Below, one piece after another: positions 1 through 11,400 of a stretch of 64,000 nt of DNA. The stretch comes from Circinella umbellata (lineage: Eukaryota; Mucoromycota; Mucoromycetes; Mucorales; Lichtheimiaceae), in the NCBI GenBank assembly GCA_025093555.1, contig JAIWNF010000066.1, positions 124,001 through 188,000 of the forward strand. Reading direction: 5' to 3'. Both the position numbers and the translations under genes were made by a program. The notes under the pieces are model-generated. The model was not told the origin of the DNA. It made no database searches and worked only from the letters and a program-made list of their open reading frames with translations. Each line of letters begins with the position of its first letter. Positions within the stretch are counted from its first letter, which is position 1.

Positions 1-640
1 TCAAAAGAACAAAATTTAATTGTAGCCAATATAATTGAGGTGTAGTCAATTAAAACAAAATATCCTCTCTATTTATACATGAGATCCTCATCATCACTTC
101 AGCAGGATGTATCAATTATGTTTCTGAGAATTGTGATAATAAAGAAAATGATTTTTAAATTAAACTTTGTGCGGTTGACGACATGATCCGTCTACACAGC
201 TGTTACCCATTTGTAGGCGAAGGTCATTGTAGTCTCCCATTTTAATAAATATAACTTTTAACCTTTTATCATTTTTAAAGACCGCGGACGTCCGTATTTC
301 TGAAACACCCAGTCGTCAGATTAACAGCACCAGACATACTTGTGATTATATCTTTTACTTTAAGCAAGAAAATATGTGTACCATAAAAAGAAAGGGAACA
401 AGATAAATGGTGTACGTACAATAATTACGTATTGTACCATTTAGTATAAATGTTTTGATTTAATTATGAGTATATGATATAATGAAAGCAAAGAATAATG
501 GTTAATTCCATTACCGGAAAAAGATTTATTGAGAAAAACAAAGAGTTACTTTGAATACTACTTTTTGTTTGTTGTTATTCAATATAATAATTATACAGTA
601 GAGGAAAAGTGTTTGATTGTTATTGTTACTACGTACCAAC
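1..640. other. AT-rich left flank, no gene seen
   Basis: No convincing coding segment on either strand. It lies just beyond the last recognisable coding stretch of the decayed MULE transposase, so it may hold that element's eroded 3' part and end, but I could not identify a terminal inverted repeat. Several TACGTA palindromes occur here (for example around 415-433 and 630). Confidence 0.4.
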
Positions 641-659
641 AAATATTACGAATACTTTT

Positions 660-2475
660 CTACAGTATTTCTACGTATACGTACATGTTGTTATTAAAAA
701 TTATGATACATACAGGTCTCCAAGCTTTACACCATTTCTCTCTTTTAGGGTACCAATATTGGTACATATAATCATAGAATTCAACATAACCATTTACATC
801 GTGCCACATTGATTTAAACGAATCCTATAGAACCTCAAACAAATCAATACTATCACAATTCATCAAAAGATTCAAAGAATTACGAGCTTGCCGTTGTTGT
901 TCTTTTGTTTCATGTGTAGAATTTTCGACTTTGATCTTATAGAAATTAAAACAATGAGTTACAAGTTAATACATCGTACCAAAACAAATAATAACGTTTC
1001 ATATATAAAATAAAACCAAATTCACTTACCATTTTTTTATATGTTTCTCCCATGCTCTTTTAATGTGCCAATGACACAAAAGAACCTGAACAACATCACC
1101 CTATACTTGGTTTATAGCATTTATTTCAACAGGACTACAATCGATCATTATAGACTTAGGGACAAAGTTGATGACACTTTTTAACCATTCAAACCAACTA
1201 GCAACAGAGACTGTGGTTTCCGAGTTTGTTATCATAAACCCAACAGGACAACCTTTGTTTGTATCAAGATTTTTGCAAACAATGGTAAATAAATAGCAAC
1301 TATCAGAACTTCGAATAAATGATTTACATGTTTTATGTGTCGAATCAACACAAACAATATCCTGCCTTTGAAGAATCTAAAAAGAAATACCATAATAATC
1401 AATATCGAATCAATCATCAATTAACAACAGATCATTTTTACTTACTGGTTTTTGCCATTTGGATATCCAAGCAATTGTAAATCTATTATTATCTTCATCA
1501 ATATTTGACAATACATCATATCCTTCATCATCAAGATACTTAAGCCAAAGACGTACACTATCTTTATCAAGTGCTGCTTTTTTTGAAAGTCGAGCAAGTT
1601 TTGTTTGAATGAGATTTTGGACGTCTTTATAATGAATAAGTTCTGACACAGGCAACAAGTTTGGGTTATTATCAAGCTATACATTTGTTTTTTTATAACA
1701 ATTAGTATTACATCATTATTATCATATATTAAGTTTACAAAACATACGTAATCTCTTTCTTTACGCGTCAAACGCAATGCATTCTGTATAGCTTCCCAGT
1801 CCATATTTTTATCAACACGTTCAATAATCCATTTGCGAGCTTCTTCAGGTAAACGAGATGCAATAATACTTTCTGAATTTGTAGGATCATGATTATGGTG
1901 ATACCAATAATAAACAGCTTCGTATGAATCATCTGAATACTTATACAAATCAATCTTAGCAGGACAATCAACTTTAGGAATCATTTTGGATGGATCACGT
2001 TTGCGTTTTTTGGAAGGAGATATTGATGATGATGACGACGAAGAAGAAGCACTTGATGCTTTACGAGGTTTTCCACCATGGTTACAAATAAAACGATACT
2101 TCATTTGATATACAGCAGGACGGCCAATTGTTTCTGACTTTTCATTGTTATTATTATCATTATCATTATTATTGTTGCTATTATTGATGCTGTTGCTGTT
2201 GCTATAGTTATTGTTATTATCATTGGTATTATTATTATTATCATTATTATTATTATCATTATTATTATTATTACTTCGTTGCTTTGCCTAGGCTAAAACC
2301 ATTACGAATAAATGTGGCATGATTTTGAGGAACTGTTTTAAACCATGACTGCCATTCTTCTTCAGTGTTAAAGCTTTTACAAAAAGGATGTACGTCGTAA
2401 TTGGGAGATAAAACCTAGTTCGTCAAGTAACGAACCTTTAGAGAAATGTTGGGGGTTTGAAGGAATGGCAGCCAT
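660..2475 (-). pseudogene. Decayed Mutator-like (MULE/FAR1-type) transposase gene
   Basis: The minus strand carries a degenerate transposase of the MULE superfamily. In order: an opening ATG at 2475; a short coding-like segment in a second frame (TEEEWQSWFKTVPQNHATF); an Asn-rich tract made by an ATT/ATC repeat; a FAR1/WRKY-GCM1-like zinc-finger region (FICNHGGKPRK, then VDCPAKI, then WYHHNHDP); a helical linker; and the catalytic region with VCVDSTHKTC, MIDCSPVE and the CHWHIKRAWEKH signature, then YWYPKREKWCKAWRP. Two plausible introns join parts of it (donor near 1765 to acceptor near 1679; donor near 1446 to acceptor near 1380). It is broken: an in-frame TAG at 1101-1103 sits just before the CHxH motif, a second TAG at 825-827 replaces what looks like Trp in an LWDSF-type motif, and a frame change lies near 2280. 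No intact terminal inverted repeats were found. Family assignment is from motifs I recognise; the mobilising function is lost by inference. Confidence 0.72.
2137..2275. repeat. (ATT/ATC)n low-complexity tract
   Basis: Trinucleotide repeat of ATT and ATC units. Read on the minus strand it encodes the Asn/Asp-rich spacer of the decayed transposase, and the frame of that gene changes at its distal edge near 2280, consistent with replication slippage. Confidence 0.8.
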
Positions 2476-2536
2476 GGTCAAAGAGGAAAGTAAACAAACA
2501 AAAAAAAAGTTTTATAAAAATTGCGGATGTATAATA

Positions 2537-2960
2537 GGGTGTCTCAAACATCAAAATTTGTGCAAATATTCACAAACAGATATTCGCAGCGGAATCTGAA
2601 AGTAGCCAATCAGAGAAGAAATCGCTTGGAAGAACTTTGAGACCCTCTCGCTGTAAGATGAGATTTTGTTAAAAAAAATGATAGTACATTCTAATAAAAA
2701 ATAATCATCTAATGTATTTATATATATATAAATCCATGAATAGCTATATAGACTCATAACAATATAGTTTTAAACATAGAATATCTTTATACTTAAAAAA
2801 AAATATTTTTTTATACGAATATTCGTGAAATTCATGCTTTTTACGCGGATTTTTGAAAAGTACGAATATTCGTACACCGACCAATCAAAATCGCTCCTTA
2901 CAAATATTGAAAATCTGCTGATTTTCAATATTTGCAAAAATTTGGATGTTTGAGACACCC
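2537..2960. mobile_element. 424-bp MITE with TA target duplication (Tc1/mariner-like)
   Basis: The ends are inverted copies: GGGTGTCTCAAACATC at 2537 on the plus strand, and the same sequence read inward from 2960 on the minus strand. The first 34 bases of the two ends match at 32 positions. The element is bounded by TA on both sides (2535-2536 and 2961-2962), the target-site duplication typical of Tc1/mariner elements. It has no meaningful ORF, so it would be non-autonomous. The right half contains two copies of the perfect 12-bp palindrome ACGAATATTCGT (2815-2826 and 2862-2873). It lies between the decayed transposase and the 3' end of the EF-hand gene. A MULE origin is unlikely because MULEs duplicate about 9 bp. 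Confidence 0.8.
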
Positions 2961-3035
2961 TAATTTAATTTACGTCACGACTTTCTGGTGATTTTTAGCT
3001 ACGCCGTGATCCATGGGCCCGACATTTTTTTATTT

Positions 3036-3699
3036 TTAGTTTGCTTTAAATTTATTAGGTACAAAGTCGCCTGCTTGTTTATATTTATAGTCATGGCCAA
3101 CGTTATCTTCATTATCGTCTTCTTCCTCGTTCACTTCATTCCATTGAGGTCGTTCTTTCTGCTCAACTGATCTAGGTGTATGCGTTTGAGATGAATGATG
3201 ATCCATCCATTGTTTTTCTTCTTTTACTTCTTCTGGTGTCCAATCCGGTAACTTGCTCTTCATATATTCAGCCAAAGAAATCAATCCATCTTTGTCCATA
3301 TCCAAGTCTTGTAAAGCTCTATCTACAATAGTTCGTACATGGTGTGCATTGGGATCAATGTCTCGTTCTAACCCATACATTGCACGAAGATCTGATTCAT
3401 CCCAAAAACCATCACCATTGGTGTCATGAATTTTGAAAAAGGCAACTTCATCTGATACTTGAATGCCATGGGTATCTTGCATGTGCCTTTATTATTTTAA
3501 TTATTAATCTACTTATAGCGTTTACTCATTTTCCCACTCTCACTTTCTTTGTCCCCCCCCCACTCATTTATATATATAAAAAAGAAGCAATGTTGATAGT
3601 TTACTTGTCTTCAAAGTTGGCAAAAGAAAGTTGTTGCTGACCAGCAGCATTAGTAGCAATAATTGTAGCGAATGCACCGAGAAGAATAAGTTTATTCAT
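3036..3699 (-). CDS. Ssp120/nucleobindin-like EF-hand secretory-pathway protein
   Basis: Two exons (3699-3605 and 3486-3036) give 181 residues; 95 + 451 nt is an exact multiple of three. The ATG at 3699 is chosen because exon 1 encodes a signal peptide (MNKLILLGAFATIIATNAAG) that the 148-residue downstream reading frame lacks. After the splice comes KHMQDTHGIQVS, then two EF-hands: loop 1 HDTNGDGFWDE and loop 2 DMDKDGLISLAEY, both with the usual acidic ligands. The tail is acidic and Glu-rich (NEEEDDNEDN). This arrangement (signal peptide, short spacer, FFKxHD...GFWD, two EF-hands) resembles yeast Ssp120 and animal nucleobindins. Ssp120 associates with the Emp46/47 cargo lectins in the early secretory pathway; that role here is inferred. 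I see no clear HDEL-type ER retention signal at the end (FVPNKFKAN). Confidence 0.78.
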
Positions 3700-3802
3700 T
3701 ATTTTACTGTTTTAAAAGCAGAGAAAAGAGAGTTAAAAGAAAAAGACAAAAGACAAAGCAATGAATTAAACTGAGATTATAATTGTTTTTTTTTTTTTAT
3801 TT

Positions 3803-6800
3803 TTAACGCATGTCAGCATAAAGTTTACGCAGTTTAGGATCAACCCATTTTCTTTTTTTTCTTCCTTTTCCATGATGTCGTCGTACACTTTTCCTTGCAA
3901 ATCGTGTTTCTAATACAGAATCCATTTCTTCATCACACATAACACATCCGATAACAGGTTCTTTGTTTTGATTTTCTCTAAAATCTGCTTTAAGAATTAC
4001 TGTACCACAATCTTCACATATTTCATCTTTTACTATATTGACATCTATTGTGAGGGTATTATTATTATTATCCAATCCAATATTATTAGCAAACTATATT
4101 ATCATTTGGATTTAAATAATAAAAAAGAAAAATGGTACATACGTTTAATGGTATCTAAAAAGGTAGAAACAATGTTACATTCATTACAGCTGAGTTTCCA
4201 TCGAGGTGCAGACGTTGCATCTAAAATAAGTCGACCTTGACATGGATCTACGGGCTGCTCAGATTCAGGACAAGGGCAAATAGCGTTTCGTACCATGGAA
4301 TGAGGACAAGTTGGATGAAGACAATGATTACATCCCATTCCTACATTGAAATTTTCAATTTTTATTTTCTTTTTTAGTGACAAGTTTTCCTCCTTCTTTT
4401 TTTTTTTTTTACAATATATTGAAAGACAATTACCTTTTTTGATATTCTCAAAGGGTGGATGATTATAACAATAAGGACATATAGGGAATCCAATACCTTT
4501 AGATCCAGTGGAATAAAGCACTAACTCAAAATCATCCAATGGCTATACAATAAATTCATTTTCAATTTTAATATGCGACAATTCAATTGGACTGATAGTG
4601 TTTACTTACACAACGAAGTTCACGATATAATTTGATATTTCCATTCATTGGAAGGGAATATGTTTCATCACAAGTAGGACAATGTAATCGATTTGGTTTT
4701 AATGCAATATATTTCATGTATCTGATAATAAAGAGCTGGTTAGATAACTTGTTTTCCATAGTGAATCGTAAATATAGAAAAGACGTAATCACCTTTTACA
4801 TTTACCACATTTAGAAAGTGGTTTACCAGAGGCTGCTAATGTTGAAAACGTGGCTTCAAATAATTCATCCATGGATTCCACCTAATTTTTTAAATGAATT
4901 AATAGTTTATAGATAAAAATGTATTATCAAAACAATCAACTTACATGTTTAACAAAATAGGCAAATTTACTTTCAAACATATTTACAAAGTGTTGTAATA
5001 CTTCTTTTTGTGGCGCTTTTCCTGAAGCAATCAAATTAAGCTGTTGTTCCATATCGGATCGCATTGTTGGAAGAGATAATTCAGGATCAATTTTTTCTAA
5101 AAAAAAATATGTGAGTCGATTAATATTATTTAACCTTACTTTAAATGTTTCTTATAATTTTCTTCTTTAAAAAAAGTACTTACGGTATCCATGAATAAGA
5201 ACAATACCAAGATTTGTTGGTATCAATCGTCTTGCTCCTCCATTCACATTGACATAATTACGTTGGCATATATTATTAATATGAGTAGGAATACTTGCAT
5301 CTGTGCCAATACCATTTTGTTCCATTAATCCAATCAATTCCGCTTCTGTCAAATAATCTGGTGGACTTGTTTTACCCTCACGTAAAGTAAGAGAAGTAAT
5401 AGGAAGACTTTCACCTTTCTGAAAATCAGGTATAGGTTCATCAGGTGTTCTCAACCAATGCATTACTGCTGAAAATCCTGCTGATATTGTTTGTGATCCT
5501 ATTGTTGTTTTGAAAGATACAAAGTGGTCAATTTAACCTCCTCATTCGTTGTTATCATAAGTTATTTAATAGGATACCTTTACACTCAAAACGTTCGTTC
5601 CCAATGGCAAATTTTGCAGTGGTAGTCGAATATTGAAGGTTAGGACTAATAGAACCAATAAATGTTCTTGCAATAAAGTCATAAATGCGCCAAGTATCAC
5701 CATATAATTCACCTTCATCTGCTATACGCATAGGTGTACTAATGAATGCTCATATATTAGTTTTTTTTTGTTTGTCCTCGTTCACATGTCATTTCACTAT
5801 AACACTCTATATATAATTACATGGGAGGATGATCACCAACATCTACACCACCTGTAGGTCTTTGAAATCCATTATCAAGTAACTCTTTACAATATGGACC
5901 CCTATGTTAAATAGAATCTCATGGTGGGTTAATCACTTTGACCACACTTTTTTTTTTCTAAAAAAACATAACATTTAACAATATAAAATCTATTTGTAGA
6001 TAGTTCTTTACCAATTAGCATGATCTACTTGTTCTTTTAAAACAGTTTTTAAATCAAAACTTTCAGGATATTTTGATGTTTCTGTACGTGGATATGAAAT
6101 ATAGCCTTGTGTATAAAGTCTTTCAGCAATGCTCATCTATATAAATGATGCATGATGTTTAAGTTTTTAACTCAGTTGCTCATAATTTTACCCATCCCGT
6201 TTTTTTGGCTTTCCACTATATCATTGAAAAAATTACTTTACACTTTCACTTGGACCAATACCCAAACCAGATGAACAAAATTTTAATAGTTCAACCTAAT
6301 TATATTTACATAAAGAAATCACGTTAGCATTCACTTCCTATCTTCATTTATTCGGATGAAAACATTCACTCTTGATAATACAATATATGCTATCAATTTT
6401 CTTACGGTATTTAAAGCATGGGGTCGTTGTTTTGCTTTCTTCTTGATATCCACACTTAACACAATAGCATTTTTTGATTCAATTGAATTTAAAAACAAGA
6501 GAGCGATATTTCGATCGAATAAACGTTCTCTATCCCAAGCTAATTGTATAGGTTGCTTATCTTTTTGAATGGTGGGTACAATGGCCCAAAAAGGTTCAGG
6601 TTGGAAACTTTGAATTCGATCATGCCGTTCTACACAAAAAGATAAGGTGGGTGTTTGACAAGGTCCATAACTGATCACGGTCGAGTCCAAATTTCCATAT
6701 TTTCCTTGAAAAAAACGAGTTTGGAAGCGAGTAAAAGCAACGCCTACTTTAAGATCTAGTTCTTGACGTGCATCCACAGCTAATTATTATATATTAGTTG

Positions 6801-7896
6801 ATTATAATTTTGTTTTTGTTTTTTTTTCACTTTTAAATCATGCATATATATATACACACCCTTGGCTTCATTTTCATTGGGTACACCCAAATTTTGCATA
6901 GCGCGTCTTACTTCTTCTGCGGTAATTGCTAATTTAATCCACCAATAGTAAAAAAAAAAAACCTGGCAACATTAAATAACTTTGTTCATGCAATCCCCCC
7001 CTTTTTTTTTATTATTCTTGAAGCTTTTAACTTTACCAGAAAACTTTGCACGTAAAATTTGAGCAGGTTTATTCATGAAAGGTTTACAATTACCTATTAT
7101 ATCAAACATTCCATCAGCAAACTATGCTTTCTTTTTTTTTTTTTTTTTGGAATTATCCAAAGTCTCTGATAAAACACATGTCTTATTAAACCCCCCTCCC
7201 CTAGATCATTTTTTTTAATATATCACGTCCCCCATAACTCTATAAAAAAATAACCGCGTAGAAAAAGACTATTACCAATGACTTCAAAGCAAATGTTTTC
7301 ACCTTCACGATCACAATCGAGCCATAGGATTAATATGTCAACGTTTTTCGCCTCACTCGCTAAATGTTGAGTTAGTTTCATTTTAGGATTCGATTCTTGT
7401 TTACGAACAACACCATTAAATAAGAGTTGAGGATCAATAGCCCATGAATTATATTCAGAAGTGAAATCCATGGAATAAACATGACCTGTCACTGAAGTGA
7501 ATCGAAATTGGGTTGCAGGATCGTTACGAAAAGGTCCAGTCCATTCATGAACAGGTGTCGCACGTCGATGGGTTTCATACTATCAAATATCCATTTATTT
7601 TAAATTTCCTTTTCAACTTTTTGCTAAACGTTTTGTGTTTTCTAGATTCCCCTAGAATAAGTTGTGTGTGTGGATATTGGGGGGGGGGGGAATATATATG
7701 TAATAGAAAAACAAATGACTCACACGTCCTCCGGGTGCTAATAATTTACTTAGAGCTTCAGCTAATGATGGCTTTTCAGCCACCTAATATAATATTTATA
7801 TTTATATTCCATTGAGTCACTTGAAATGAAAGATAACACAGGGTTCATTGAACAAGTATTTACCATGAGCACTCTTGTTTTCGTTGGTTCTGGCAT
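3803..7896 (-). CDS. TOP3B: DNA topoisomerase III-beta (type IA topoisomerase)
   Basis: A many-exon gene (about a dozen) of roughly 850 residues. Exon 1 (7896-7864) is 33 nt, [11 protein letters not shown]; exon 2 begins [20 protein letters not shown], the TOPRIM start. The TOPRIM acid motif [15 protein letters not shown] follows near 7310. The active-site region [19 protein letters not shown] (near 6650) contains the catalytic Tyr that forms the 5'-phosphotyrosine link. The [20 protein letters not shown] motif near 5310 is highly characteristic of type IA enzymes. The C-terminus carries several Cys4-type zinc fingers ([19 protein letters not shown]...CPHS; CNEC; CEDC...CVMC) and a basic end, as in the beta rather than the alpha paralogue. 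It relaxes negatively supercoiled or decatenates DNA through single-strand passage, and animal TOP3B also acts on RNA. It lies downstream of, and on the same strand as, the chitin synthase. Core exons were recognised individually; I did not join every splice site. Confidence 0.9.
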
Positions 7897-8431
7897 AAAA
7901 AAAATGAAAATAAAAAAAAGTGTAACACAGAAACCAGGTATTATTTTTTAAATGGTAAATTTTTGTTTTAATAACAAAAGTTCTAAAATATTTTATTATT
8001 GAAATAATATCACAAAAGAGAGAAAGGGACAGAGACAGAAAAAGAATATAAAAGAAGTAGAGAGAGAGAGAGAGAAAGAAAGAAAAAAAAGAGAGAGAAT
8101 AAGAATAAGAGATAAAAAAAAAAAAAAAAAAAAGTAACGTTTTTTTTTTCTTGCAAATGCTAAATGAAACAAAGAGTATAAAAAGTAAGTTATTTTTTTT
8201 TGCTGTTGTTGTTGTTGCTGATTGCTGTGTGTGTGAGTGTGTGAGGAAAAAAAAGAGATGAAAAATATCGAAAGAAAGAGAGAAAGAGAATGACTATGTA
8301 ACTTTGGAGTGGGAAATAAGAAGATAAATAGGAAATGATAATGATGGATGATGAAAAAAAAAAGAGCAAGTCGTTTTTGTATGGAGGGGGGAAATATTAT
8401 TATTATTATTATTATTAGTTGTGTGTTTTTT
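7897..8431. other. Intergenic spacer: TOP3B upstream region and chitin synthase 3' end
   Basis: No gene seen. It holds a GA-rich run (about 8016-8100), a poly-A stretch (about 8115-8133) and short TG repeats near 8226-8242. It must contain the TOP3B promoter and the chitin synthase 3' UTR, both read on the minus strand. Confidence 0.5.
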
Positions 8432-11400
8432 TTAATGTGGGTATTGACCGCCCCATTGAGGATTGGATGGTGGCATAAAGCTACCTCGTGGATCCATAGG
8501 TGGCATAAAACTTCCTCGTTGATCCATCATGGGTGCTCCTTGTCCCATGGGTGGCATGAAACTACCACGTTGATCCATAGGAGGCATAAAGCTTCCTCGT
8601 GGATCCATACCAGCAGCAGCCATTTGTTGCTGTTGATGTTGTTGTTGCATCATCATATCCGGAGCACCAAAGCTATTTACAGACATTGTTCGAGAACCAC
8701 GATTCATTTGAGGTGTCATTAAATAATTATCACCAGGTGGAACACCACCATACTCAGATCCTACTACTGAACCAGCATAACCACTACCCATCATAGGGCT
8801 CTTGGATCTTGGTTTCTTGTTTGGATCAGAAGCTACTTGAGTATCACGATAGTAATCGTAATCACCAGCTTGAGAACCACCACCGTACATTGTACGATTA
8901 TCATAAATGACAGAACCACCGGAACCAGGCATACCACCACCTCCACCTTGTGAATAATAACCACTTCGATAACTATTACCAGTGACACCCGTTTCGTGAG
9001 ATCCGGTTGAACCCATTTCCCATAATTCTTGTTCATAAACACTCCATTTCTTGAGAGGAATCATCTTTTCATCAAATTTCTCATCATCATTGACAATAAT
9101 TTTCTTTTGTTTCTTGCCACCACCAGCAACAACACGCGTATTACCCCACGAGAAATCATCGAAATGCCAGAATGAATAAACAGGCAAAAAGAACGAAAAC
9201 ACGGGAATAGCAAGAATATAAAAGATCATCCAACCAATATGTTGCCATTCACGTTTCAAAATAAATAAGAGGGCTTGTAAACCATAAACACCTGCCAACA
9301 TAGCCAACGCCAAAATAGGAATGGGACCGGTTTGAGAAGCAATGATATAAATTAAATAAACCAAGTAAACGACCGAGACAGGTAAAGTCAAAGTACCAAT
9401 CAAATCAATCAAGACAACGAAACGCATAGAGAAACAACAGAAACCACAAAGATCAGGTAACAAGATCAATTCAAACAAGTTGTGAATGGTAGAGTTAATC
9501 CATCGACGACGTTGAGAAAGTAAAATACCCCATTGTTCAGGAGCGACCGTTTTACATTGAGCATAAGGTGTAAATTTCATCTTGTATTGAGGGAAGTGCT
9601 TCATCATTAAAGTGGTCAAATAACGATCTTCACCCAAATGCAACAAGTTCTTCTTGTGTAAGGTATCGACGTTGTTATCAGAGTAATCGGTAATCACCTT
9701 GGGAGACGCAATCAAAGGTTCATTTTTGACAGGAGTACGGACACGATACATACAGAAACAACCCGGTAAACAAGTAACAGAACCAAACAAAGATTCGAAA
9801 GCCTTGACTAAATGATGGGAAATATAATATTCGTAAACTTGAATCATGGTGGTCAACGACTGATCTTCATTCACCAATTGAGTTTCACCACAAAGACCAA
9901 TGATACGACCATCGTGAAGCATCGTTGAAATCATATGATTAAGTGCATTCATATGTACTTCTGTATCAGAATCGACCATAAGTACGTATTCATAAAATGA
10001 TGGATTGACACCAATAACATTCTTGATTTGATGATACATTTCCAGTTCCAGGGGCGTCATTTCACCATCAAAATGAACTTTGTTCAAGAAGTTCATACAA
10101 ATCAATTGAGAGTCACGTTTACCACGATTACCAGGTTTGGCACGTTCGGATGCTTTACCGACCTTGACAACGACAATATAAGGAACAACATGACCTTCAC
10201 ATTCATATAAACCGGAATAAACCTTGCCATAATTAAGTTGTTTACTACCCTCACCAATGGACTTGAACATAAGCGGCTCAGGATCATTCTTAGTATCATA
10301 ACCAAGTACATCCAATACAATACGAGGCGTAGGACGATCGTTACCACCACCCATAATCATACCGTCAGCAATAATAAAGATCAATTTGCGCTTATCGTCA
10401 TAATTCATAACGGTCAATGAATCAATAGTCTTTTTCAATGATTCTTCACCTTCAGTATAACAAGGTACTTGACAAATAACAAACTTGTCATGATCTTCAG
10501 GGGTAGGAGCACTACCAAATTGGAGAGCAGCCAAAAACTTGACCAAAATAACAAAACACATAAGACAAGCAAATGCCAACAAGAGATAATTGGTAAACAT
10601 ACAACGCGCTGTATCACGAGGATCTACATCACCGATATAGAAATAGTTATCCAAACAATTCAAGTTCATAGCACGCGTCTCAGCACTCATAAGGCCGGTA
10701 TATTCGTCCCAGTGGATCGTGCCATCTCCACCAGAGTATTTCTTGAACATGATTTCAATGTTTTCATCAAGAAAAGCGTAATCATTGGCATTGGAGCCGC
10801 TACCATAATACTGAGATGTGGTGAAATAATCCGTCAAATCGTATACTTTTCCATTCAATGCCATAGCATATCGAGTCCAACCGTTGAAATCATCCCTGAT
10901 TGTGGACAAAGGAACCACAAGAGTACCCTTCTTGTACATTTTCATTTGATTGGTAAAACTGGTTCTGTACCAATTATTATCGGCCATTTTTGTCAGTGAG
11001 GTAATAGTCAATTGATCACCCGAATAATGCTGGAAGGGGCCCAATTCAAGAGTTTGGTTAGGTTGAATCTTGATGGTTGGGGATGTGACAAGACCAGCAC
11101 AAGCTTGAGTTAAAGGGGGTGGAATCGTATAGGATACATCTAAACCGGCCAATGCTTCCAATTCGTCGGGTCCAGCAGGTAAAGCAGTTGTACCATGTTC
11201 ACTTCGAGCAAATTGAGTGATATCATAAACATTACCACGATGACTGACATACATATCATCCTTCACATTATGAACATTGACGTTACCCGTTGAATACATT
11301 GTTCGCGTACCAGGACAGATGACTTCACCAAGACCAACAATGACGAAAATAACGATACAGGAAAATATGAAAATAAGCATACAAAGTGTGACCTTTTCAC

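Noticed and set aside
2537..2960. Idea that the MITE is the terminal repeat of the adjacent MULE
   Set aside because: TA duplication and inverted ends on both sides show it is a complete separate element; MULEs duplicate about 9 bp.
8348..8722. Plus-strand reading frame opposite the chitin synthase C-terminus
   Set aside because: It is the complement of the RGSFMPPM repeats and therefore a shadow.
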